Origin: Streptomyces sp. LaPpAH-108
GTDB taxonomy: Bacteria; Actinomycetota; Actinomycetes; Streptomycetales; Streptomycetaceae
Length of the DNA: 64,000 bases
Direction: 5' to 3'
Assembly: GCF_000373625.1 (NCBI RefSeq)
Contig: NZ_KB891987.1
Span: forward strand, 310,001-374,000
Shown here: in pieces, positions 55,228-63,250 of the stretch
Position numbering within the stretch: the first letter of the stretch is position 1
How the letters are laid out: each line of letters begins with the position of its first letter
Program-made: the position numbers and the translations under genes
The notes under the pieces: generated by a model
The model's database searches: none
Told to the model about the DNA's origin: nothing
The model's input: only the letters and a program-made list of their open reading frames with translations

Positions 55228-56481
55228 GTGGACTTCCAGACAGGCCCGGTCCGGGACGCCTCCCGGACCGGGGACTATGGGCGTGTCATCGAACTGGCCC
55301 GCAGGGCACGGAAGATGACGCAGACGGCACTGGGGCAAGCTCTCGGCCTGTCCCAGTCGGCCATCTCCCGCCTGGAGAAGCGCGGCTCAGCCTCTTACAA
55401 CACCGACGTCCTGAGCGCGGCGGCCGCACACCTCCAGATCCCCCCAGTTCTCGTGGGTCTGGCCAGCGGGCGCACAGCGCAGGTTCAGGCGGAAGACGAC
55501 GATTCCATGTACCGACGCACCGTCCTCGGCGGCGCGGTCGCCGCGATGGCAGCCCCCATCCTGGCCGCCTCGCCGGACACACCCGACTCGACCGGCGGCC
55601 AAGCCGCGGCCCTGCGGCTGACCACGAGCGCCTACCGCAGACTCGACGCCACCACTCCCTCCCGAGATCTCGCCGACGCGGTGGATGGCCATATCCGCCT
55701 CATCCAGACCATCACCCGCACCGCGACGGGTGACACGGACCGGGCACGGCTGGCTGCCGTGGGCAGCGAGGCCGCATCCTTCGCGGGCTGGCTTGCGTGG
55801 GACAGGGGTGACCACGGATCGGCGCGCTCCTGGTACGGCGGGGCGATCAAGGCCGCGCGAACGGCGGGAAACGCACTCCTGACCGCATACCAGGCCGGAA
55901 CGCTCGCTCAGTTCGAGGCACACGCGGGGAACGGTATCGAGGCTCTGAATCTCGCTCACCGCGCCCGGCGAGTGCTCGGCGACCAGCGCCCCGCCGTTGC
56001 CGACGCCTGGTTGTCGAGCGTCGAAGCCCTCGGGCATGCCGCAGTCGGCGACCGACGCGGAGTCGACCGGGCTCTGACGGCATCCCGCATCTTGGCGGAG
56101 GCGCTGATGGGCGAGCAGGAGCCGCCTCCGTGGCCGTGGGTCTTCTCCTTCACCCCGGACAAGGTGGCCGCCTGCCGCGTGGCCTGTGGCGCACGTCTCC
56201 ACTTGCCCGAGTGGGTGCTTGACGAGGACGTGGAGGCCCTGAGCACCGGCCATGCGAAGCAACGTGCCCTGCTGGTACTCGACATCGCTGCCGGGCACCT
56301 CGCCGGCGGACGGGTGGAGGCCGCGTTCGCCCTGGCCTCCCGCGCGCTCGAGGCCGGTATTCGGTACCGGTCCGGCCGGATCGTGGAACGCGCCCGCGCC
56401 GTACGCCGTAGCCTCACCAGCAACTCACCGCCCAAGGCGGTACGTGACTTCGACGAGCGCCTGCACAACGTCTACCTGTAG
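55228..56481 (+). CDS. XRE-family regulator with TPR-like C-terminal domain
   Basis: A 417-aa regulator. XRE HTH at ~20-75 (MTQTALGQALGLSQSAISRLEKRG). After residue 92 there is a YRRTVLGGAVAAMAAPILAAS segment common in Streptomyces XRE proteins, then a helical TPR-type region (~130-410; FAGWLAWDRGDHGSARSWYGGAIKAARTAG, ALNLAHRARRVLGD). This layout (HTH plus TPR) is seen in peptide- or ligand-responsive regulators. GTG 55228. Followed 13 bp later by the SLOG-like gene and divergent from the kinase-containing operon, which it probably controls. Confidence 0.85.
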   Translation: MDFQTGPVRDASRTGDYGRVIELARRARKMTQTALGQALGLSQSAISRLEKRGSASYNTDVLSAAAAHLQIPPVLVGLASGRTAQVQAEDDDSMYRRTVLGGAVAAMAAPILAASPDTPDSTGGQAAALRLTTSAYRRLDATTPSRDLADAVDGHIRLIQTITRTATGDTDRARLAAVGSEAASFAGWLAWDRGDHGSARSWYGGAIKAARTAGNALLTAYQAGTLAQFEAHAGNGIEALNLAHRARRVLGDQRPAVADAWLSSVEALGHAAVGDRRGVDRALTASRILAEALMGEQEPPPWPWVFSFTPDKVAACRVACGARLHLPEWVLDEDVEALSTGHAKQRALLVLDIAAGHLAGGRVEAAFALASRALEAGIRYRSGRIVERARAVRRSLTSNSPPKAVRDFDERLHNVYL

Positions 56482-56494
56482 GAGAGTGAGACGC

Positions 56495-56968
56495 ATGAAG
56501 GTCGGGATCACCGGGCACCGCGGACTCAGCACGGACGTCGAGGCACAGGTGCGGGCTCTCCTGGCCGCCCGTGTCGAGGGCTACGACCCGGCCGAACTGG
56601 TCGCCGTCTCGTGCATCGCCGACGGCCCCGACGCCTGGTTCGCCGAAGCCGTACTGGCGCGCGGCGGCCGACTCGAGGTGGTCGTTCCGGCTGCCGAGTA
56701 CCGCGCGGGCCTCCCCGGCTGGCACCACCCGGTCTACGACCGTCTCCTCGCCCACGCGGCCGAGGTGCACCACACCGGCCTGACCGAGTCGACCTCCGAG
56801 GCCCACCAGGCCGGGTCCGAGATCCTGGTCGGCCTGGTGGACGAGCTGATCGCCGTGTGGGACGGGAAACCGGCGCGGGGCTACGGAGGCACCGCGGACG
56901 TGGTGGCGTACGCCGAGCGGACCGGCGTCCCGGTCCGGGTGCTGTGGCCGGAGGGTGCCGCCCGGTGA
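56495..56968 (+). CDS. SLOG-like (Rossmann nucleotide-binding) protein
   Basis: A 157-aa protein beginning KVGITGHRGL, with DAWFAEAVLARGGRLEVVVPA, then a C-terminal DELIAVWDGKPARGYGGTADVVAYAERTGVPVRVLWPEG. This matches SLOG/DUF1273-like proteins, which bind nucleotides or nucleotide-derived signals and often occur in defence or signalling loci. TAGGAGAG upstream of ATG 56495. Same operon as the XRE regulator. Confidence 0.75.
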   Translation: MKVGITGHRGLSTDVEAQVRALLAARVEGYDPAELVAVSCIADGPDAWFAEAVLARGGRLEVVVPAAEYRAGLPGWHHPVYDRLLAHAAEVHHTGLTESTSEAHQAGSEILVGLVDELIAVWDGKPARGYGGTADVVAYAERTGVPVRVLWPEGAAR

Positions 56969-56992
56969 CGGGAGCGGAGGCCGGCCGCCCCC

Positions 56993-57391
56993 TTACGCGG
57001 GATCCACAGGGCCGCGCTTGTCCTCCACGTGGACCACGTGCAGTTCGGTGCCGTCCCGGTCGCGCTGGGCGCGGCCGCAGAGGCCGACGGAGAGGTGGTC
57101 CTGGCCGCCGGGTTCGTCGGGGGCGACGTAGGTGAGGACGTCCGGGTGGTGGCTGGTGACCACCCAGCCCTCCACGTTCTCGACCTCGACCACCCGGAAG
57201 TCTCCGGCGGGACCACCCGCGTGGACGGGGCCGAACTCCCCGAGGACCGCGGTGGCCTGCGCGGCCAGGTCCTCCTCGGGGGCGGGCAGCACCACGCAGG
57301 TGCCGTGCTCGAACAGCACCCACGACGTGCGGGGGTCGCTGAGAAGGCGCTTCCAGGCGTCGATGAGTATGTCGCTCTCCACGGCGATCAT
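56993..57391 (-). CDS. Conserved hypothetical protein
   Basis: A 132-aa soluble acidic protein (WKRLLSDPRTSWVLFEHGTCVVLPAPEEDLAAQA, VENVEGWVVTSHHPDVLTYVAP). Alpha/beta composition, no motif known to me. ATG 57391 or 57394. It converges with the SLOG gene and stands 33 bp upstream of the AhpD-like gene on the same strand, so it may share its transcript in part. Confidence 0.65.
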   Translation of the reverse strand: MIAVESDILIDAWKRLLSDPRTSWVLFEHGTCVVLPAPEEDLAAQATAVLGEFGPVHAGGPAGDFRVVEVENVEGWVVTSHHPDVLTYVAPDEPGGQDHLSVGLCGRAQRDRDGTELHVVHVEDKRGPVDPA

Positions 57392-57424
57392 CATGCCGTA
57401 GAGAGCCCCGCACGCAGTGACGAT

Positions 57425-57913
57425 TTACTTGTGCTGGCCCGGTGTGTAGTGCCCCGGCACCATCCGGGTCGTCACCGCGAAGCGGTTCCAGGCGTTGATC
57501 ACCGTGATCGCGGCGATCAACTGCGCCAGCTCCGCCTCCTCGAAGTGCTTGGCGGCCCGCTCGTAGACCTCGTCCGGGACGTAGCCGTCGGTCAACACCG
57601 TGACGGCCTCGGTCAGTTCGAGGGCGGCGAGTTCCTGCTCCGTGTAGAAGTGGCGCGACTCGTCCCACGCGCTGAGCTGGACGATGCGTTCCACCGTCTC
57701 GCCCGCCGCGAGCGCGTCCTTGGTGTGCATGTCGAGACAGAACGCGCAGTGGTTGAGCTGCGAGGCGCGGATCTTGACCAGTTCGAGGAGGCGGGGGTCG
57801 AGGCCGTGGCGGGCGGCGATGTCGAGGCGGACCATCGCCTTGTAGACCTCGGGCGCGTGCTCGGTCCAGGCCAGCCGGGCGGGGTGCTCGGGGGCGTACT
57901 CGGTGGGGTTCAT
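57425..57913 (-). CDS. AhpD-like carboxymuconolactone decarboxylase family protein
   Basis: A 162-aa protein. The redox motif NHCAFCLDMHTKDAL (CxxC followed by His) defines AhpD-type members, which act as alkylhydroperoxidase/thiol carriers. The helical remainder (LAALELTEAVTVLTDGYVP, IAAITVINAWNRFAVTTR) fits. Divergent from a MocR regulator with only 46 bp between the start codons; a TAGGCT -10 hexamer lies six bases before the ATG, suggesting a leaderless mRNA. Confidence 0.9.
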   Translation of the reverse strand: MNPTEYAPEHPARLAWTEHAPEVYKAMVRLDIAARHGLDPRLLELVKIRASQLNHCAFCLDMHTKDALAAGETVERIVQLSAWDESRHFYTEQELAALELTEAVTVLTDGYVPDEVYERAAKHFEEAELAQLIAAITVINAWNRFAVTTRMVPGHYTPGQHK

Positions 57914-57919
57914 GCTTCG

Positions 57920-57959
57920 AGCCTAGGAAAGGAGCGGCCCAGGGGTATGGTCCATTCCC
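57920..57959. promoter_or_regulatory. Overlapping divergent promoters of the AhpD-like and MocR genes
   Basis: On the minus strand TAGGCT (57920-57925) and on the plus strand TATGGT (57946-57951) lie 6-8 bases before the respective ATGs, implying two leaderless transcripts. A TGGTCCA element typical of MocR target sites overlaps the plus -10 (57948-57954). Confidence 0.5.
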
Positions 57960-59354
57960 ATGGCGGAATCGTGGGCCAATCTCGGCATCGACCTCCACCT
58001 GGAACCGGCCGGAAGCACCGGTCTGCGCCAGGGGCTGACCGACGCGCTGCGCGACGCGGTACGCGGCGGACGGCTCGCCCCCGGCACCCGGCTGCCCTCC
58101 TCCCGCGCGCTCGCCGCCGACCTCGGGATCGCCCGCAACACCGTCGCCGAGGCGTACGCGGGCCTGGTCGCCGAGGGCTGGCTCACCGCCCGCCAGGGCT
58201 CCGGCACCCGCGTCGCCGAGCGCGCCACGCCCCCGGCCACGGCACCGGTCACCCCCGCCCGGTACCGCCCGCCCGGCCGCCCCGCCCTCAGCCTCGTCCC
58301 CGGCACCCCCGACCTCGCCGCCTTCCCGCGCACCGCCTGGCTCCAGGCCGCCCGCCGCGCCCTGGCCACCGCCCCCTTCGACGCCCTCGGCTACGGCGAC
58401 CCGCACGGCCGCCCCGAACTGCGCACCGCCGTCGCCGGATACCTCGCCCGCGTCCGGGGCGTCCGCGCCGACCCCGACCGCGTACTGATCACCGCCGGTT
58501 TCTCCCACGCCCTGCGCCTCCTGGGCACCGTGCTGCGCGCCCGAGGCGCCCGCACGGTCGCCGTCGAGTCGTACGGCCTCGACGTCTACGCCGCCCTGCT
58601 GCACGAGGCGGGCCTCGCCACGACCCCGCTGCCGTACGACGAACTCGGCACGGACACACGTCCGTTGGGTGTGGAAGATGCCGTACTCCTCACCCCCGCC
58701 CACCAGTTCCCCATGGGCACCGCACTGCACCCCGACCGCCGCGCGGCCGTCGTCGACTGGGCCCGGCGCACCGGCGGACTCGTCCTGGAGGACGACTACG
58801 ACGGCGAGTTCCGCTACGACCGCCGCCCCGTCGGCGCCCTCCAGGACCTCGCCCCCGACCAGGTGATCTACCTCGGCACCGCCAGCAAGTCCCTCGCCCC
58901 CGGACTGCGCCTGGGCTGGATGGTGCTGCCCCCGGCCCTGCACGCGGAGACGGTCGCGGCCAAGGGCCGCATCGACACCTGCGGCGTCCTGGACCAGCTC
59001 ACGCTCGCCGAATTCCTCACCTCCGGCGCCTACGACCGCCACGTCCGCGCCGCCCGCCTGCGCTACCGGCGCCGCCGCGACGCGCTCGCCGCCGCCGTCA
59101 CCGAGCGCGCCCCCGGCGTCCACGTCACCGGCATCGCCGCCGGTCTGCACGCCGTGCTGCGGCTGCCGCCCGGCACCGAGCGCTCGGTCGTCCAGGCCGC
59201 GGGCTGGCAGGGCCTCGCCCTGCACGGCCTCTCCTTCTACCGCCACCCCGACGCCGCCACCGAGCCGCTGGACGCGCTGGTGGTGGGGTACGGGACGCCC
59301 CCGGAAAGCGCGTGGAAGGAGGCGCTGGAGGCGTTGTGCCGGGCACTGCCGTGA
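57960..59354 (+). CDS. MocR/PdxR-family regulator (GntR HTH + aminotransferase domain)
   Basis: A 464-aa regulator. GntR winged HTH at ~20-85 (LRDAVRGGRLAPGTRLPSSRALAADLGIARNTVAEAYAGLVAEGW). Fold-type I aminotransferase domain from ~100 with YGDPHGRPELRTAVAGYLARVRG, the PLP Lys in LGTASKSLAPGLRLGW and EDDYDGEFRYD. MocR proteins sense PLP or amino compounds. It probably regulates the divergent AhpD-like gene. ATG 57960. Confidence 0.92.
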   Translation: MAESWANLGIDLHLEPAGSTGLRQGLTDALRDAVRGGRLAPGTRLPSSRALAADLGIARNTVAEAYAGLVAEGWLTARQGSGTRVAERATPPATAPVTPARYRPPGRPALSLVPGTPDLAAFPRTAWLQAARRALATAPFDALGYGDPHGRPELRTAVAGYLARVRGVRADPDRVLITAGFSHALRLLGTVLRARGARTVAVESYGLDVYAALLHEAGLATTPLPYDELGTDTRPLGVEDAVLLTPAHQFPMGTALHPDRRAAVVDWARRTGGLVLEDDYDGEFRYDRRPVGALQDLAPDQVIYLGTASKSLAPGLRLGWMVLPPALHAETVAAKGRIDTCGVLDQLTLAEFLTSGAYDRHVRAARLRYRRRRDALAAAVTERAPGVHVTGIAAGLHAVLRLPPGTERSVVQAAGWQGLALHGLSFYRHPDAATEPLDALVVGYGTPPESAWKEALEALCRALP

Positions 59355-59361
59355 TCCTCGC

Positions 59362-59430
59362 GGGTGCGGGTGCGGGTGCGGGTGCGGGTGCGGGTGCGGG
59401 TGCGGGTGCGGGTGCGGGTGCGGGTGCGGG
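59362..59430. repeat. Hexanucleotide tandem repeat (GGGTGC)n
   Basis: About 11.5 near-perfect copies of a 6-bp unit directly after the MocR stop. It is intergenic here but reads as alternating dipeptides in every frame. The rest of the gap to 59810 holds two imperfect ~125-bp repeats (each with CAGCCCAC followed by CTCGGCG) and no gene. Confidence 0.85.
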
Positions 59431-59810
59431 GCGGCGAACGGCGGGTCGAGCGCGCCCTCGGGTGTGGCGGTGGGGGAGGTCTGTGGCGGGTGACCGGCGG
59501 GTCGCGTGTTCTCTCGGGTGCGGTGGTGCGGGGGCCGTGCGGCGAGTGGACCGCGTGCCGCGTGCATCAGCCCACCGACTCGGCGACCGCCCCTGCGGGT
59601 GCGGCGGTGGGGGAGGCCCGCAGTGGGCGGACGGCGGGCCGCGCCCTCTCGGTGCGGCGGCGCGGGAGGTGTCTGGCGGGTCGACTGCGTGCCGTGCGTC
59701 AGCCCACTGGCTCGGCGCCCGCCCTCGCGTCTTCCCAAGCAGCGGCCGAGCCGTCACCAGCAGGCTCCGCCCCCGTCGCCCCCGGCGCTTCCCCAGGCGG
59801 CGCCCGCCTC

Positions 59811-60698
59811 TCAACCCACCGTTTCCGCCTCCGGCCGCGGCTCGGCCCCCGTTTCCACCGCCCCCAGCCCCTCCGCCCCCGGCGCCTCCCCGAACCGCGC
59901 CAACGCCAGCGCCCCCGCCACCGCCACGACGAACCCCAGCACCGCGAGCGGACCGAGCCCCGCCCGCGTGCGGTCGCCCAGCCAGACCACGCCCACCGCC
60001 GCCGGGCCCAGGGTCTCGCCGAGCACCATCCCGGCCGTCGCCGTGGTGACCGAACCGCGTTGCAGCGCCGAGGTCAGCAGCAGGAAGGCGGCGCCCCCGC
60101 CGAGGAGGAGGGCGTAGAGGGCCGGGTCGGTCAACAGGGCGTACGGAGCAAGGGAGTTCACCAGACGGACCGCCACCTCCACCACCCCGAAGCCGCACCC
60201 CGCGCCGAGCCCGAGCAACAGCGCGCGCGGCCGTCCCGAGAGCCGCCCCCCGACCGCGCCGAGCAGCAGCACCCCCGCCGCCGTACCGAGCAGCGCGTAC
60301 CGCAGCCACGCCGGACCGCCGAGGTCGCCCTCCGCACCCGAGGCCAGGCCGAGCAGCGCGAGCCCCGCGCACACCACGCCGACCGCCGTCCACTCCGCCC
60401 CGCTCAGCCGCACCCGCAGCAGCCGCGCCGCGACCACCGCCGTCACCGCGAGACTCGCCGCCAGCGCGGCACCCACCGCGTAGATCGGCACCGAGCGCAG
60501 CGCGAGGATCTGGAGCACGAAGCCCAGCCCGTCCAGCGCGAGCCCCGCCGCGTACCGCCACTGCCGCACCGCCCGCAGCAGCAGCGCCGCCTCCCCGCCG
60601 CCCCGGCCCCCGGCCGCCCGCGCGGCCACCGCCTGCAACACCGTGGCCGTACCGAAGCAGACCGCCGCGCCGAGCGCGCACACCATTCCAAAAAGCAC
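59811..60698 (-). CDS. DMT/EamA-like membrane transporter
   Basis: A 295-aa protein with nine to ten hydrophobic segments in two EamA-like halves (VCALGAAVCFGTATVLQAVAA, then VEVAVRLVNSLAPYALLTDPALYALLLGG and ATAGMVLGETLGPAAVGVVWLGD). It resembles small-molecule exporters of the drug/metabolite superfamily. GTG 60698 lies six bases after a TACAGT -10 hexamer, so the mRNA may be leaderless; ATG 60686 is the alternative. Divergent from the lipoprotein gene. Confidence 0.78.
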   Translation of the reverse strand: MLFGMVCALGAAVCFGTATVLQAVAARAAGGRGGGEAALLLRAVRQWRYAAGLALDGLGFVLQILALRSVPIYAVGAALAASLAVTAVVAARLLRVRLSGAEWTAVGVVCAGLALLGLASGAEGDLGGPAWLRYALLGTAAGVLLLGAVGGRLSGRPRALLLGLGAGCGFGVVEVAVRLVNSLAPYALLTDPALYALLLGGGAAFLLLTSALQRGSVTTATAGMVLGETLGPAAVGVVWLGDRTRAGLGPLAVLGFVVAVAGALALARFGEAPGAEGLGAVETGAEPRPEAETVG

Positions 60699-60803
60699 AA
60701 AGCGACTGTAGGACAGCGGACAGGCCCGGGGCCGCCCTGCCGGAAACTCACACCGATCTCTAGGCTGACCGTCGAACGCGCCATCGACGGGGGAGAACAG
60801 AAC

Positions 60804-61193
60804 ATGGCGAACACCCGGGCTCAACTCCGCTCCACCACGGTCGTCCTCGGCGGCATGGGCCTCTTGGCCGCCGCCCTGGCCGCCTGCTCGTCCGAGCCGG
60901 ACAAGCGCTGCGTCGACCACGGCAGCTACCAGCTCGCCAAGGGCTACAAGGTCGTCGCGGACCAGAACTGCACGACCGCCACCAAGGTCAACGGCTCCTG
61001 GTACTACGGCGGCAAGAAGAAGGGCTCCTGGGTCAAGGGCGGCTCCTTCACCGCACCCCGCAACGGCTCCGGCGGCAGCGGCACCACCCACACCTCCCGC
61101 AACCGGTACGGCGGCGGCTCGTCGTACGACGACGGCGACAGCGGCGTCCACCGGGGCGGCTTCGGCGGCGGCCACGGCAGCTCCGGCGGCTGA
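60804..61193 (+). CDS. Small lipoprotein, YgiB-like
   Basis: A 129-aa protein with signal peptide and lipobox LAACSS (Cys ~28). Three further Cys and a Tyr/Gly/Lys-rich middle (GSWYYGGKKKGSWVKGG) precede a Ser/Gly-rich tail ending VHRGGFGGGHGSSGG. It lies 20 bp upstream of a YgiC/glutathionylspermidine-synthase-like gene, as E. coli YgiB (which also has a late RGGFG) lies before YgiC. ATG 60804 after GGGGGAGAA. Role unknown. Confidence 0.75.
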   Translation: MANTRAQLRSTTVVLGGMGLLAAALAACSSEPDKRCVDHGSYQLAKGYKVVADQNCTTATKVNGSWYYGGKKKGSWVKGGSFTAPRNGSGGSGTTHTSRNRYGGGSSYDDGDSGVHRGGFGGGHGSSGG

Positions 61194-61213
61194 CCGGACC
61201 GGAACCGACCCCC

Positions 61214-62398
61214 ATGGAACGCCACACCCTCACCCCCCGCCCCGACTGGCAGCGCACCGTCGAAGCGCAGGGCGTGATCTACCCGCTCACCCGCCACCCC
61301 GACGGCACCCTGCGCCCCTACTGGGACGAGAGCGCCTACTACGCCTTCTCCCTGCCCGAGATCGAGGCACTGGAGGAGACCGTCGCCGAGCTGCACGCCA
61401 TGTGCCTCGCCGCCGCCGGACACCTCGTCGAGCACGACCGCTTCGCCGACCTCGGCATCACCGACCCGCGCGTGATCCGCGCGGTCACCGAGGCATGGCA
61501 CCGCCGCGCCGAACTCCCCTCCGTCTACGGCCGGTTCGACCTCCGCTACGACGGCACCGGCCCGGCCAAGCTGCTGGAGTACAACGCGGACACCCCGACC
61601 TCGCTGGTCGAGGCCGCCTCCGCGCAGTGGTTCTGGATGGAGGACCGCTTCCCCGGCGCCGACCAGTGGAACTCCCTGCACGAGCGCCTGGTCGACGCCT
61701 GGCGCACCCAGGCCAAGCTGCTCCCGCCCGGCGCCCCGCTGCACTTCGCGCACTCCTCGGCCGACGAACTCGGCGAGGACCTGATGACCGTCGCCTACCT
61801 CAAGGAGACCGCCGAACAGGCCGGGCTCGACACCGACTGGCTCACCATGGAGGAGATCGGCTGGGACACCCTCTCCGGCCGCTTCGTGGACAACCGGCTG
61901 AGGTTCATCCGCGCGATCTTCAAGCTGTATCCCTGGGAATGGCTCACCACCGACGCCTTCGGCGGCCACGTCCTCGACACCCTCGACAACGGCGGCGGCA
62001 CCGGCAGCACCCTGTGGATCGAACCCGCCTGGAAGATGCTGCTCAGCAACAAGGCGCTGCTCGCGATCCTCTGGGAGCTGTACCCCGGCCATCCCCACCT
62101 CCTCCCCGCCCACCTGGACGGCCCCCACGACCTGGCCGACACCACCGGCTACGTCACCAAGCCCCTGCTCGGCCGCGAGGGCGAGGGCGTCACCGTCCAC
62201 CCACCGGGCACCCCGGCCCCGCCGAGCGGCGAAGCCCGCTGCTACCAGGCCCTCGCTCCCCTCCCCGCCTTCGACGGCAACCACGTCGTCCTCGGCGCCT
62301 GGACCGTCGACGGCGAACCGGCCGGGCTCGGCATCCGCGAGTCCAGCGGCCTGATCACCGACTCCTACGCCCGCTTCGTCCCGCACGTGATCCGCTAG
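61214..62398 (+). CDS. Glutathionylspermidine-synthase-like ATP-grasp ligase (YgiC/YjfC family)
   Basis: A 394-aa enzyme of the family's usual length. Visible motifs include YGRFDLRYDGTGPAKLLEYNADTPTSLVEAA, typical of the ATP-grasp core, EPAWKMLLSNKALLAILWELYPGHP and KPLLGREGEGV in the nucleotide-binding part, with GIRESSGLITDSYARFVPHVI at the end. YgiC-type proteins lack the amidase domain and probably join a small amine to a peptide or wall component. Streptomyces make no glutathione, so the substrate must differ. Operon with the lipoprotein. Confidence 0.88.
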   Translation: MERHTLTPRPDWQRTVEAQGVIYPLTRHPDGTLRPYWDESAYYAFSLPEIEALEETVAELHAMCLAAAGHLVEHDRFADLGITDPRVIRAVTEAWHRRAELPSVYGRFDLRYDGTGPAKLLEYNADTPTSLVEAASAQWFWMEDRFPGADQWNSLHERLVDAWRTQAKLLPPGAPLHFAHSSADELGEDLMTVAYLKETAEQAGLDTDWLTMEEIGWDTLSGRFVDNRLRFIRAIFKLYPWEWLTTDAFGGHVLDTLDNGGGTGSTLWIEPAWKMLLSNKALLAILWELYPGHPHLLPAHLDGPHDLADTTGYVTKPLLGREGEGVTVHPPGTPAPPSGEARCYQALAPLPAFDGNHVVLGAWTVDGEPAGLGIRESSGLITDSYARFVPHVIR

Positions 62399-63114
62399 CC
62401 ACGCGCCGCTCAGGAGGCGGCCGGGCGCGGGCCCGCGCCCGGCGGGCCGCCCGGCGCGGCCTTCCCGGCGGCACGGCACGGTGCGTCCTCCTGCCGTCCC
62501 CCTGCCGGACCGGCGCACCCGCGTGGGGCGGGGGCGGCTGGGGTGGCAGCCGAGGCTGCCCCATGGGTGCGGCTCACCTGCGGCGGTTCCGCACCTCGCC
62601 CTCGGACAGGCCGTCCAGGGCCGTCGCGTGGGTCGCCGAGCCGTCCTTCTCCGCCGCCGTGCGGCGGAGCTGCGCCGCCGGGGTGCCCGGCGCGGTACCG
62701 GCCAGGAGCGGGAGCAGGGGCCCGTCCGCCCAGGCCCCGCCTTCGCCGTCCCTGGGCCTTCGGCGGTCCCGTGCGGCCTTCCCCGGCGGGTGGCGCGTCC
62801 TCTTGCCGAACCGGTCCGGCGTTCCCGGCGAACCCGCGCGGGCGAGGTCCGCTGGGGCGGCGACCGGGGCCCCTCCACCAGTCCGGACCGCCTGCGCGCG
62901 GGCCCCGTACCGCCATGGGCCGGTCCCGACACCCCTGGCCCTCGGCAACCGCCCGCCCTTCCGCCCCCCCCGTACCCCGCACCCCTACTCCGGCCGGCCC
63001 GTGCGGCACGTGATCGTCAGGACCCGCGCCCCCTTCCGCCCCGGCACCCCGACCCCTTCCGCCCCTCGGCACCCCGACCCCGCCCGACCCGCGCCCCCGC
63101 TCGCCGCAGGCCGG
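62399..63114. other. Long intergenic region before glyA
   Basis: No convincing gene in about 700 bp. A perfect 24-bp palindrome (62420-62443) follows the ligase stop and may be its terminator. Several GC-rich segments are imperfect copies of one another (for example around 62458-62540 and 62775-62850). The reading frames are Arg/Pro-rich on both strands and look non-coding. Confidence 0.5.
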
Positions 63115-63120
63115 TATGGT
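63115..63120 (+). promoter_or_regulatory. Predicted -10 of the glyA promoter
   Basis: TATGGT lies just ahead of the riboswitch; no clear -35 hexamer. Confidence 0.35.
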
Positions 63121-63122
63121 GG

Positions 63123-63206
63123 CTGTGGGCCGTGACTGGCGCGCTGGGATGGGACGGACCATCGGGGAGCGGCCCGCGAACAGCGAGTGCCGTGCGCCTG
63201 GGCCGA
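63123..63206 (+). ncRNA. ZTP (pfl) riboswitch
   Basis: Three consensus blocks of the pfl motif are present in order: CCGTGACTGGCG (63130-63141), ACCATCGGGGAGCGG (63158-63172) and GCCGTGCGCCTGGGC (63189-63203). The last block with CCG-N-N-CGCCUGGGC is the ligand-binding 3' half. ZTP riboswitches sense ZTP/ZMP, which build up when 10-formyl-THF is short, and switch on one-carbon genes; glyA is a standard target. The ribosome site GGAGG is 35 nt downstream and no terminator is evident, so control is probably translational. Confidence 0.88.
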
Positions 63207-63250
63207 ACCGAACACGCCGATACGCAGACGCGCCCTGTCCGGAGGTCCCC

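Noticed and set aside
59362..59430. Possible CRISPR array
   Set aside because: Uninterrupted 6-bp units with no unique spacers; no cas genes in the window.
56526..59738. 1070-aa minus-strand ORF with His-Pro repeats
   Set aside because: It is antisense to the SLOG-like, AhpD-like, MocR and other real genes; the HP repeat is the hexanucleotide tract read in another frame.
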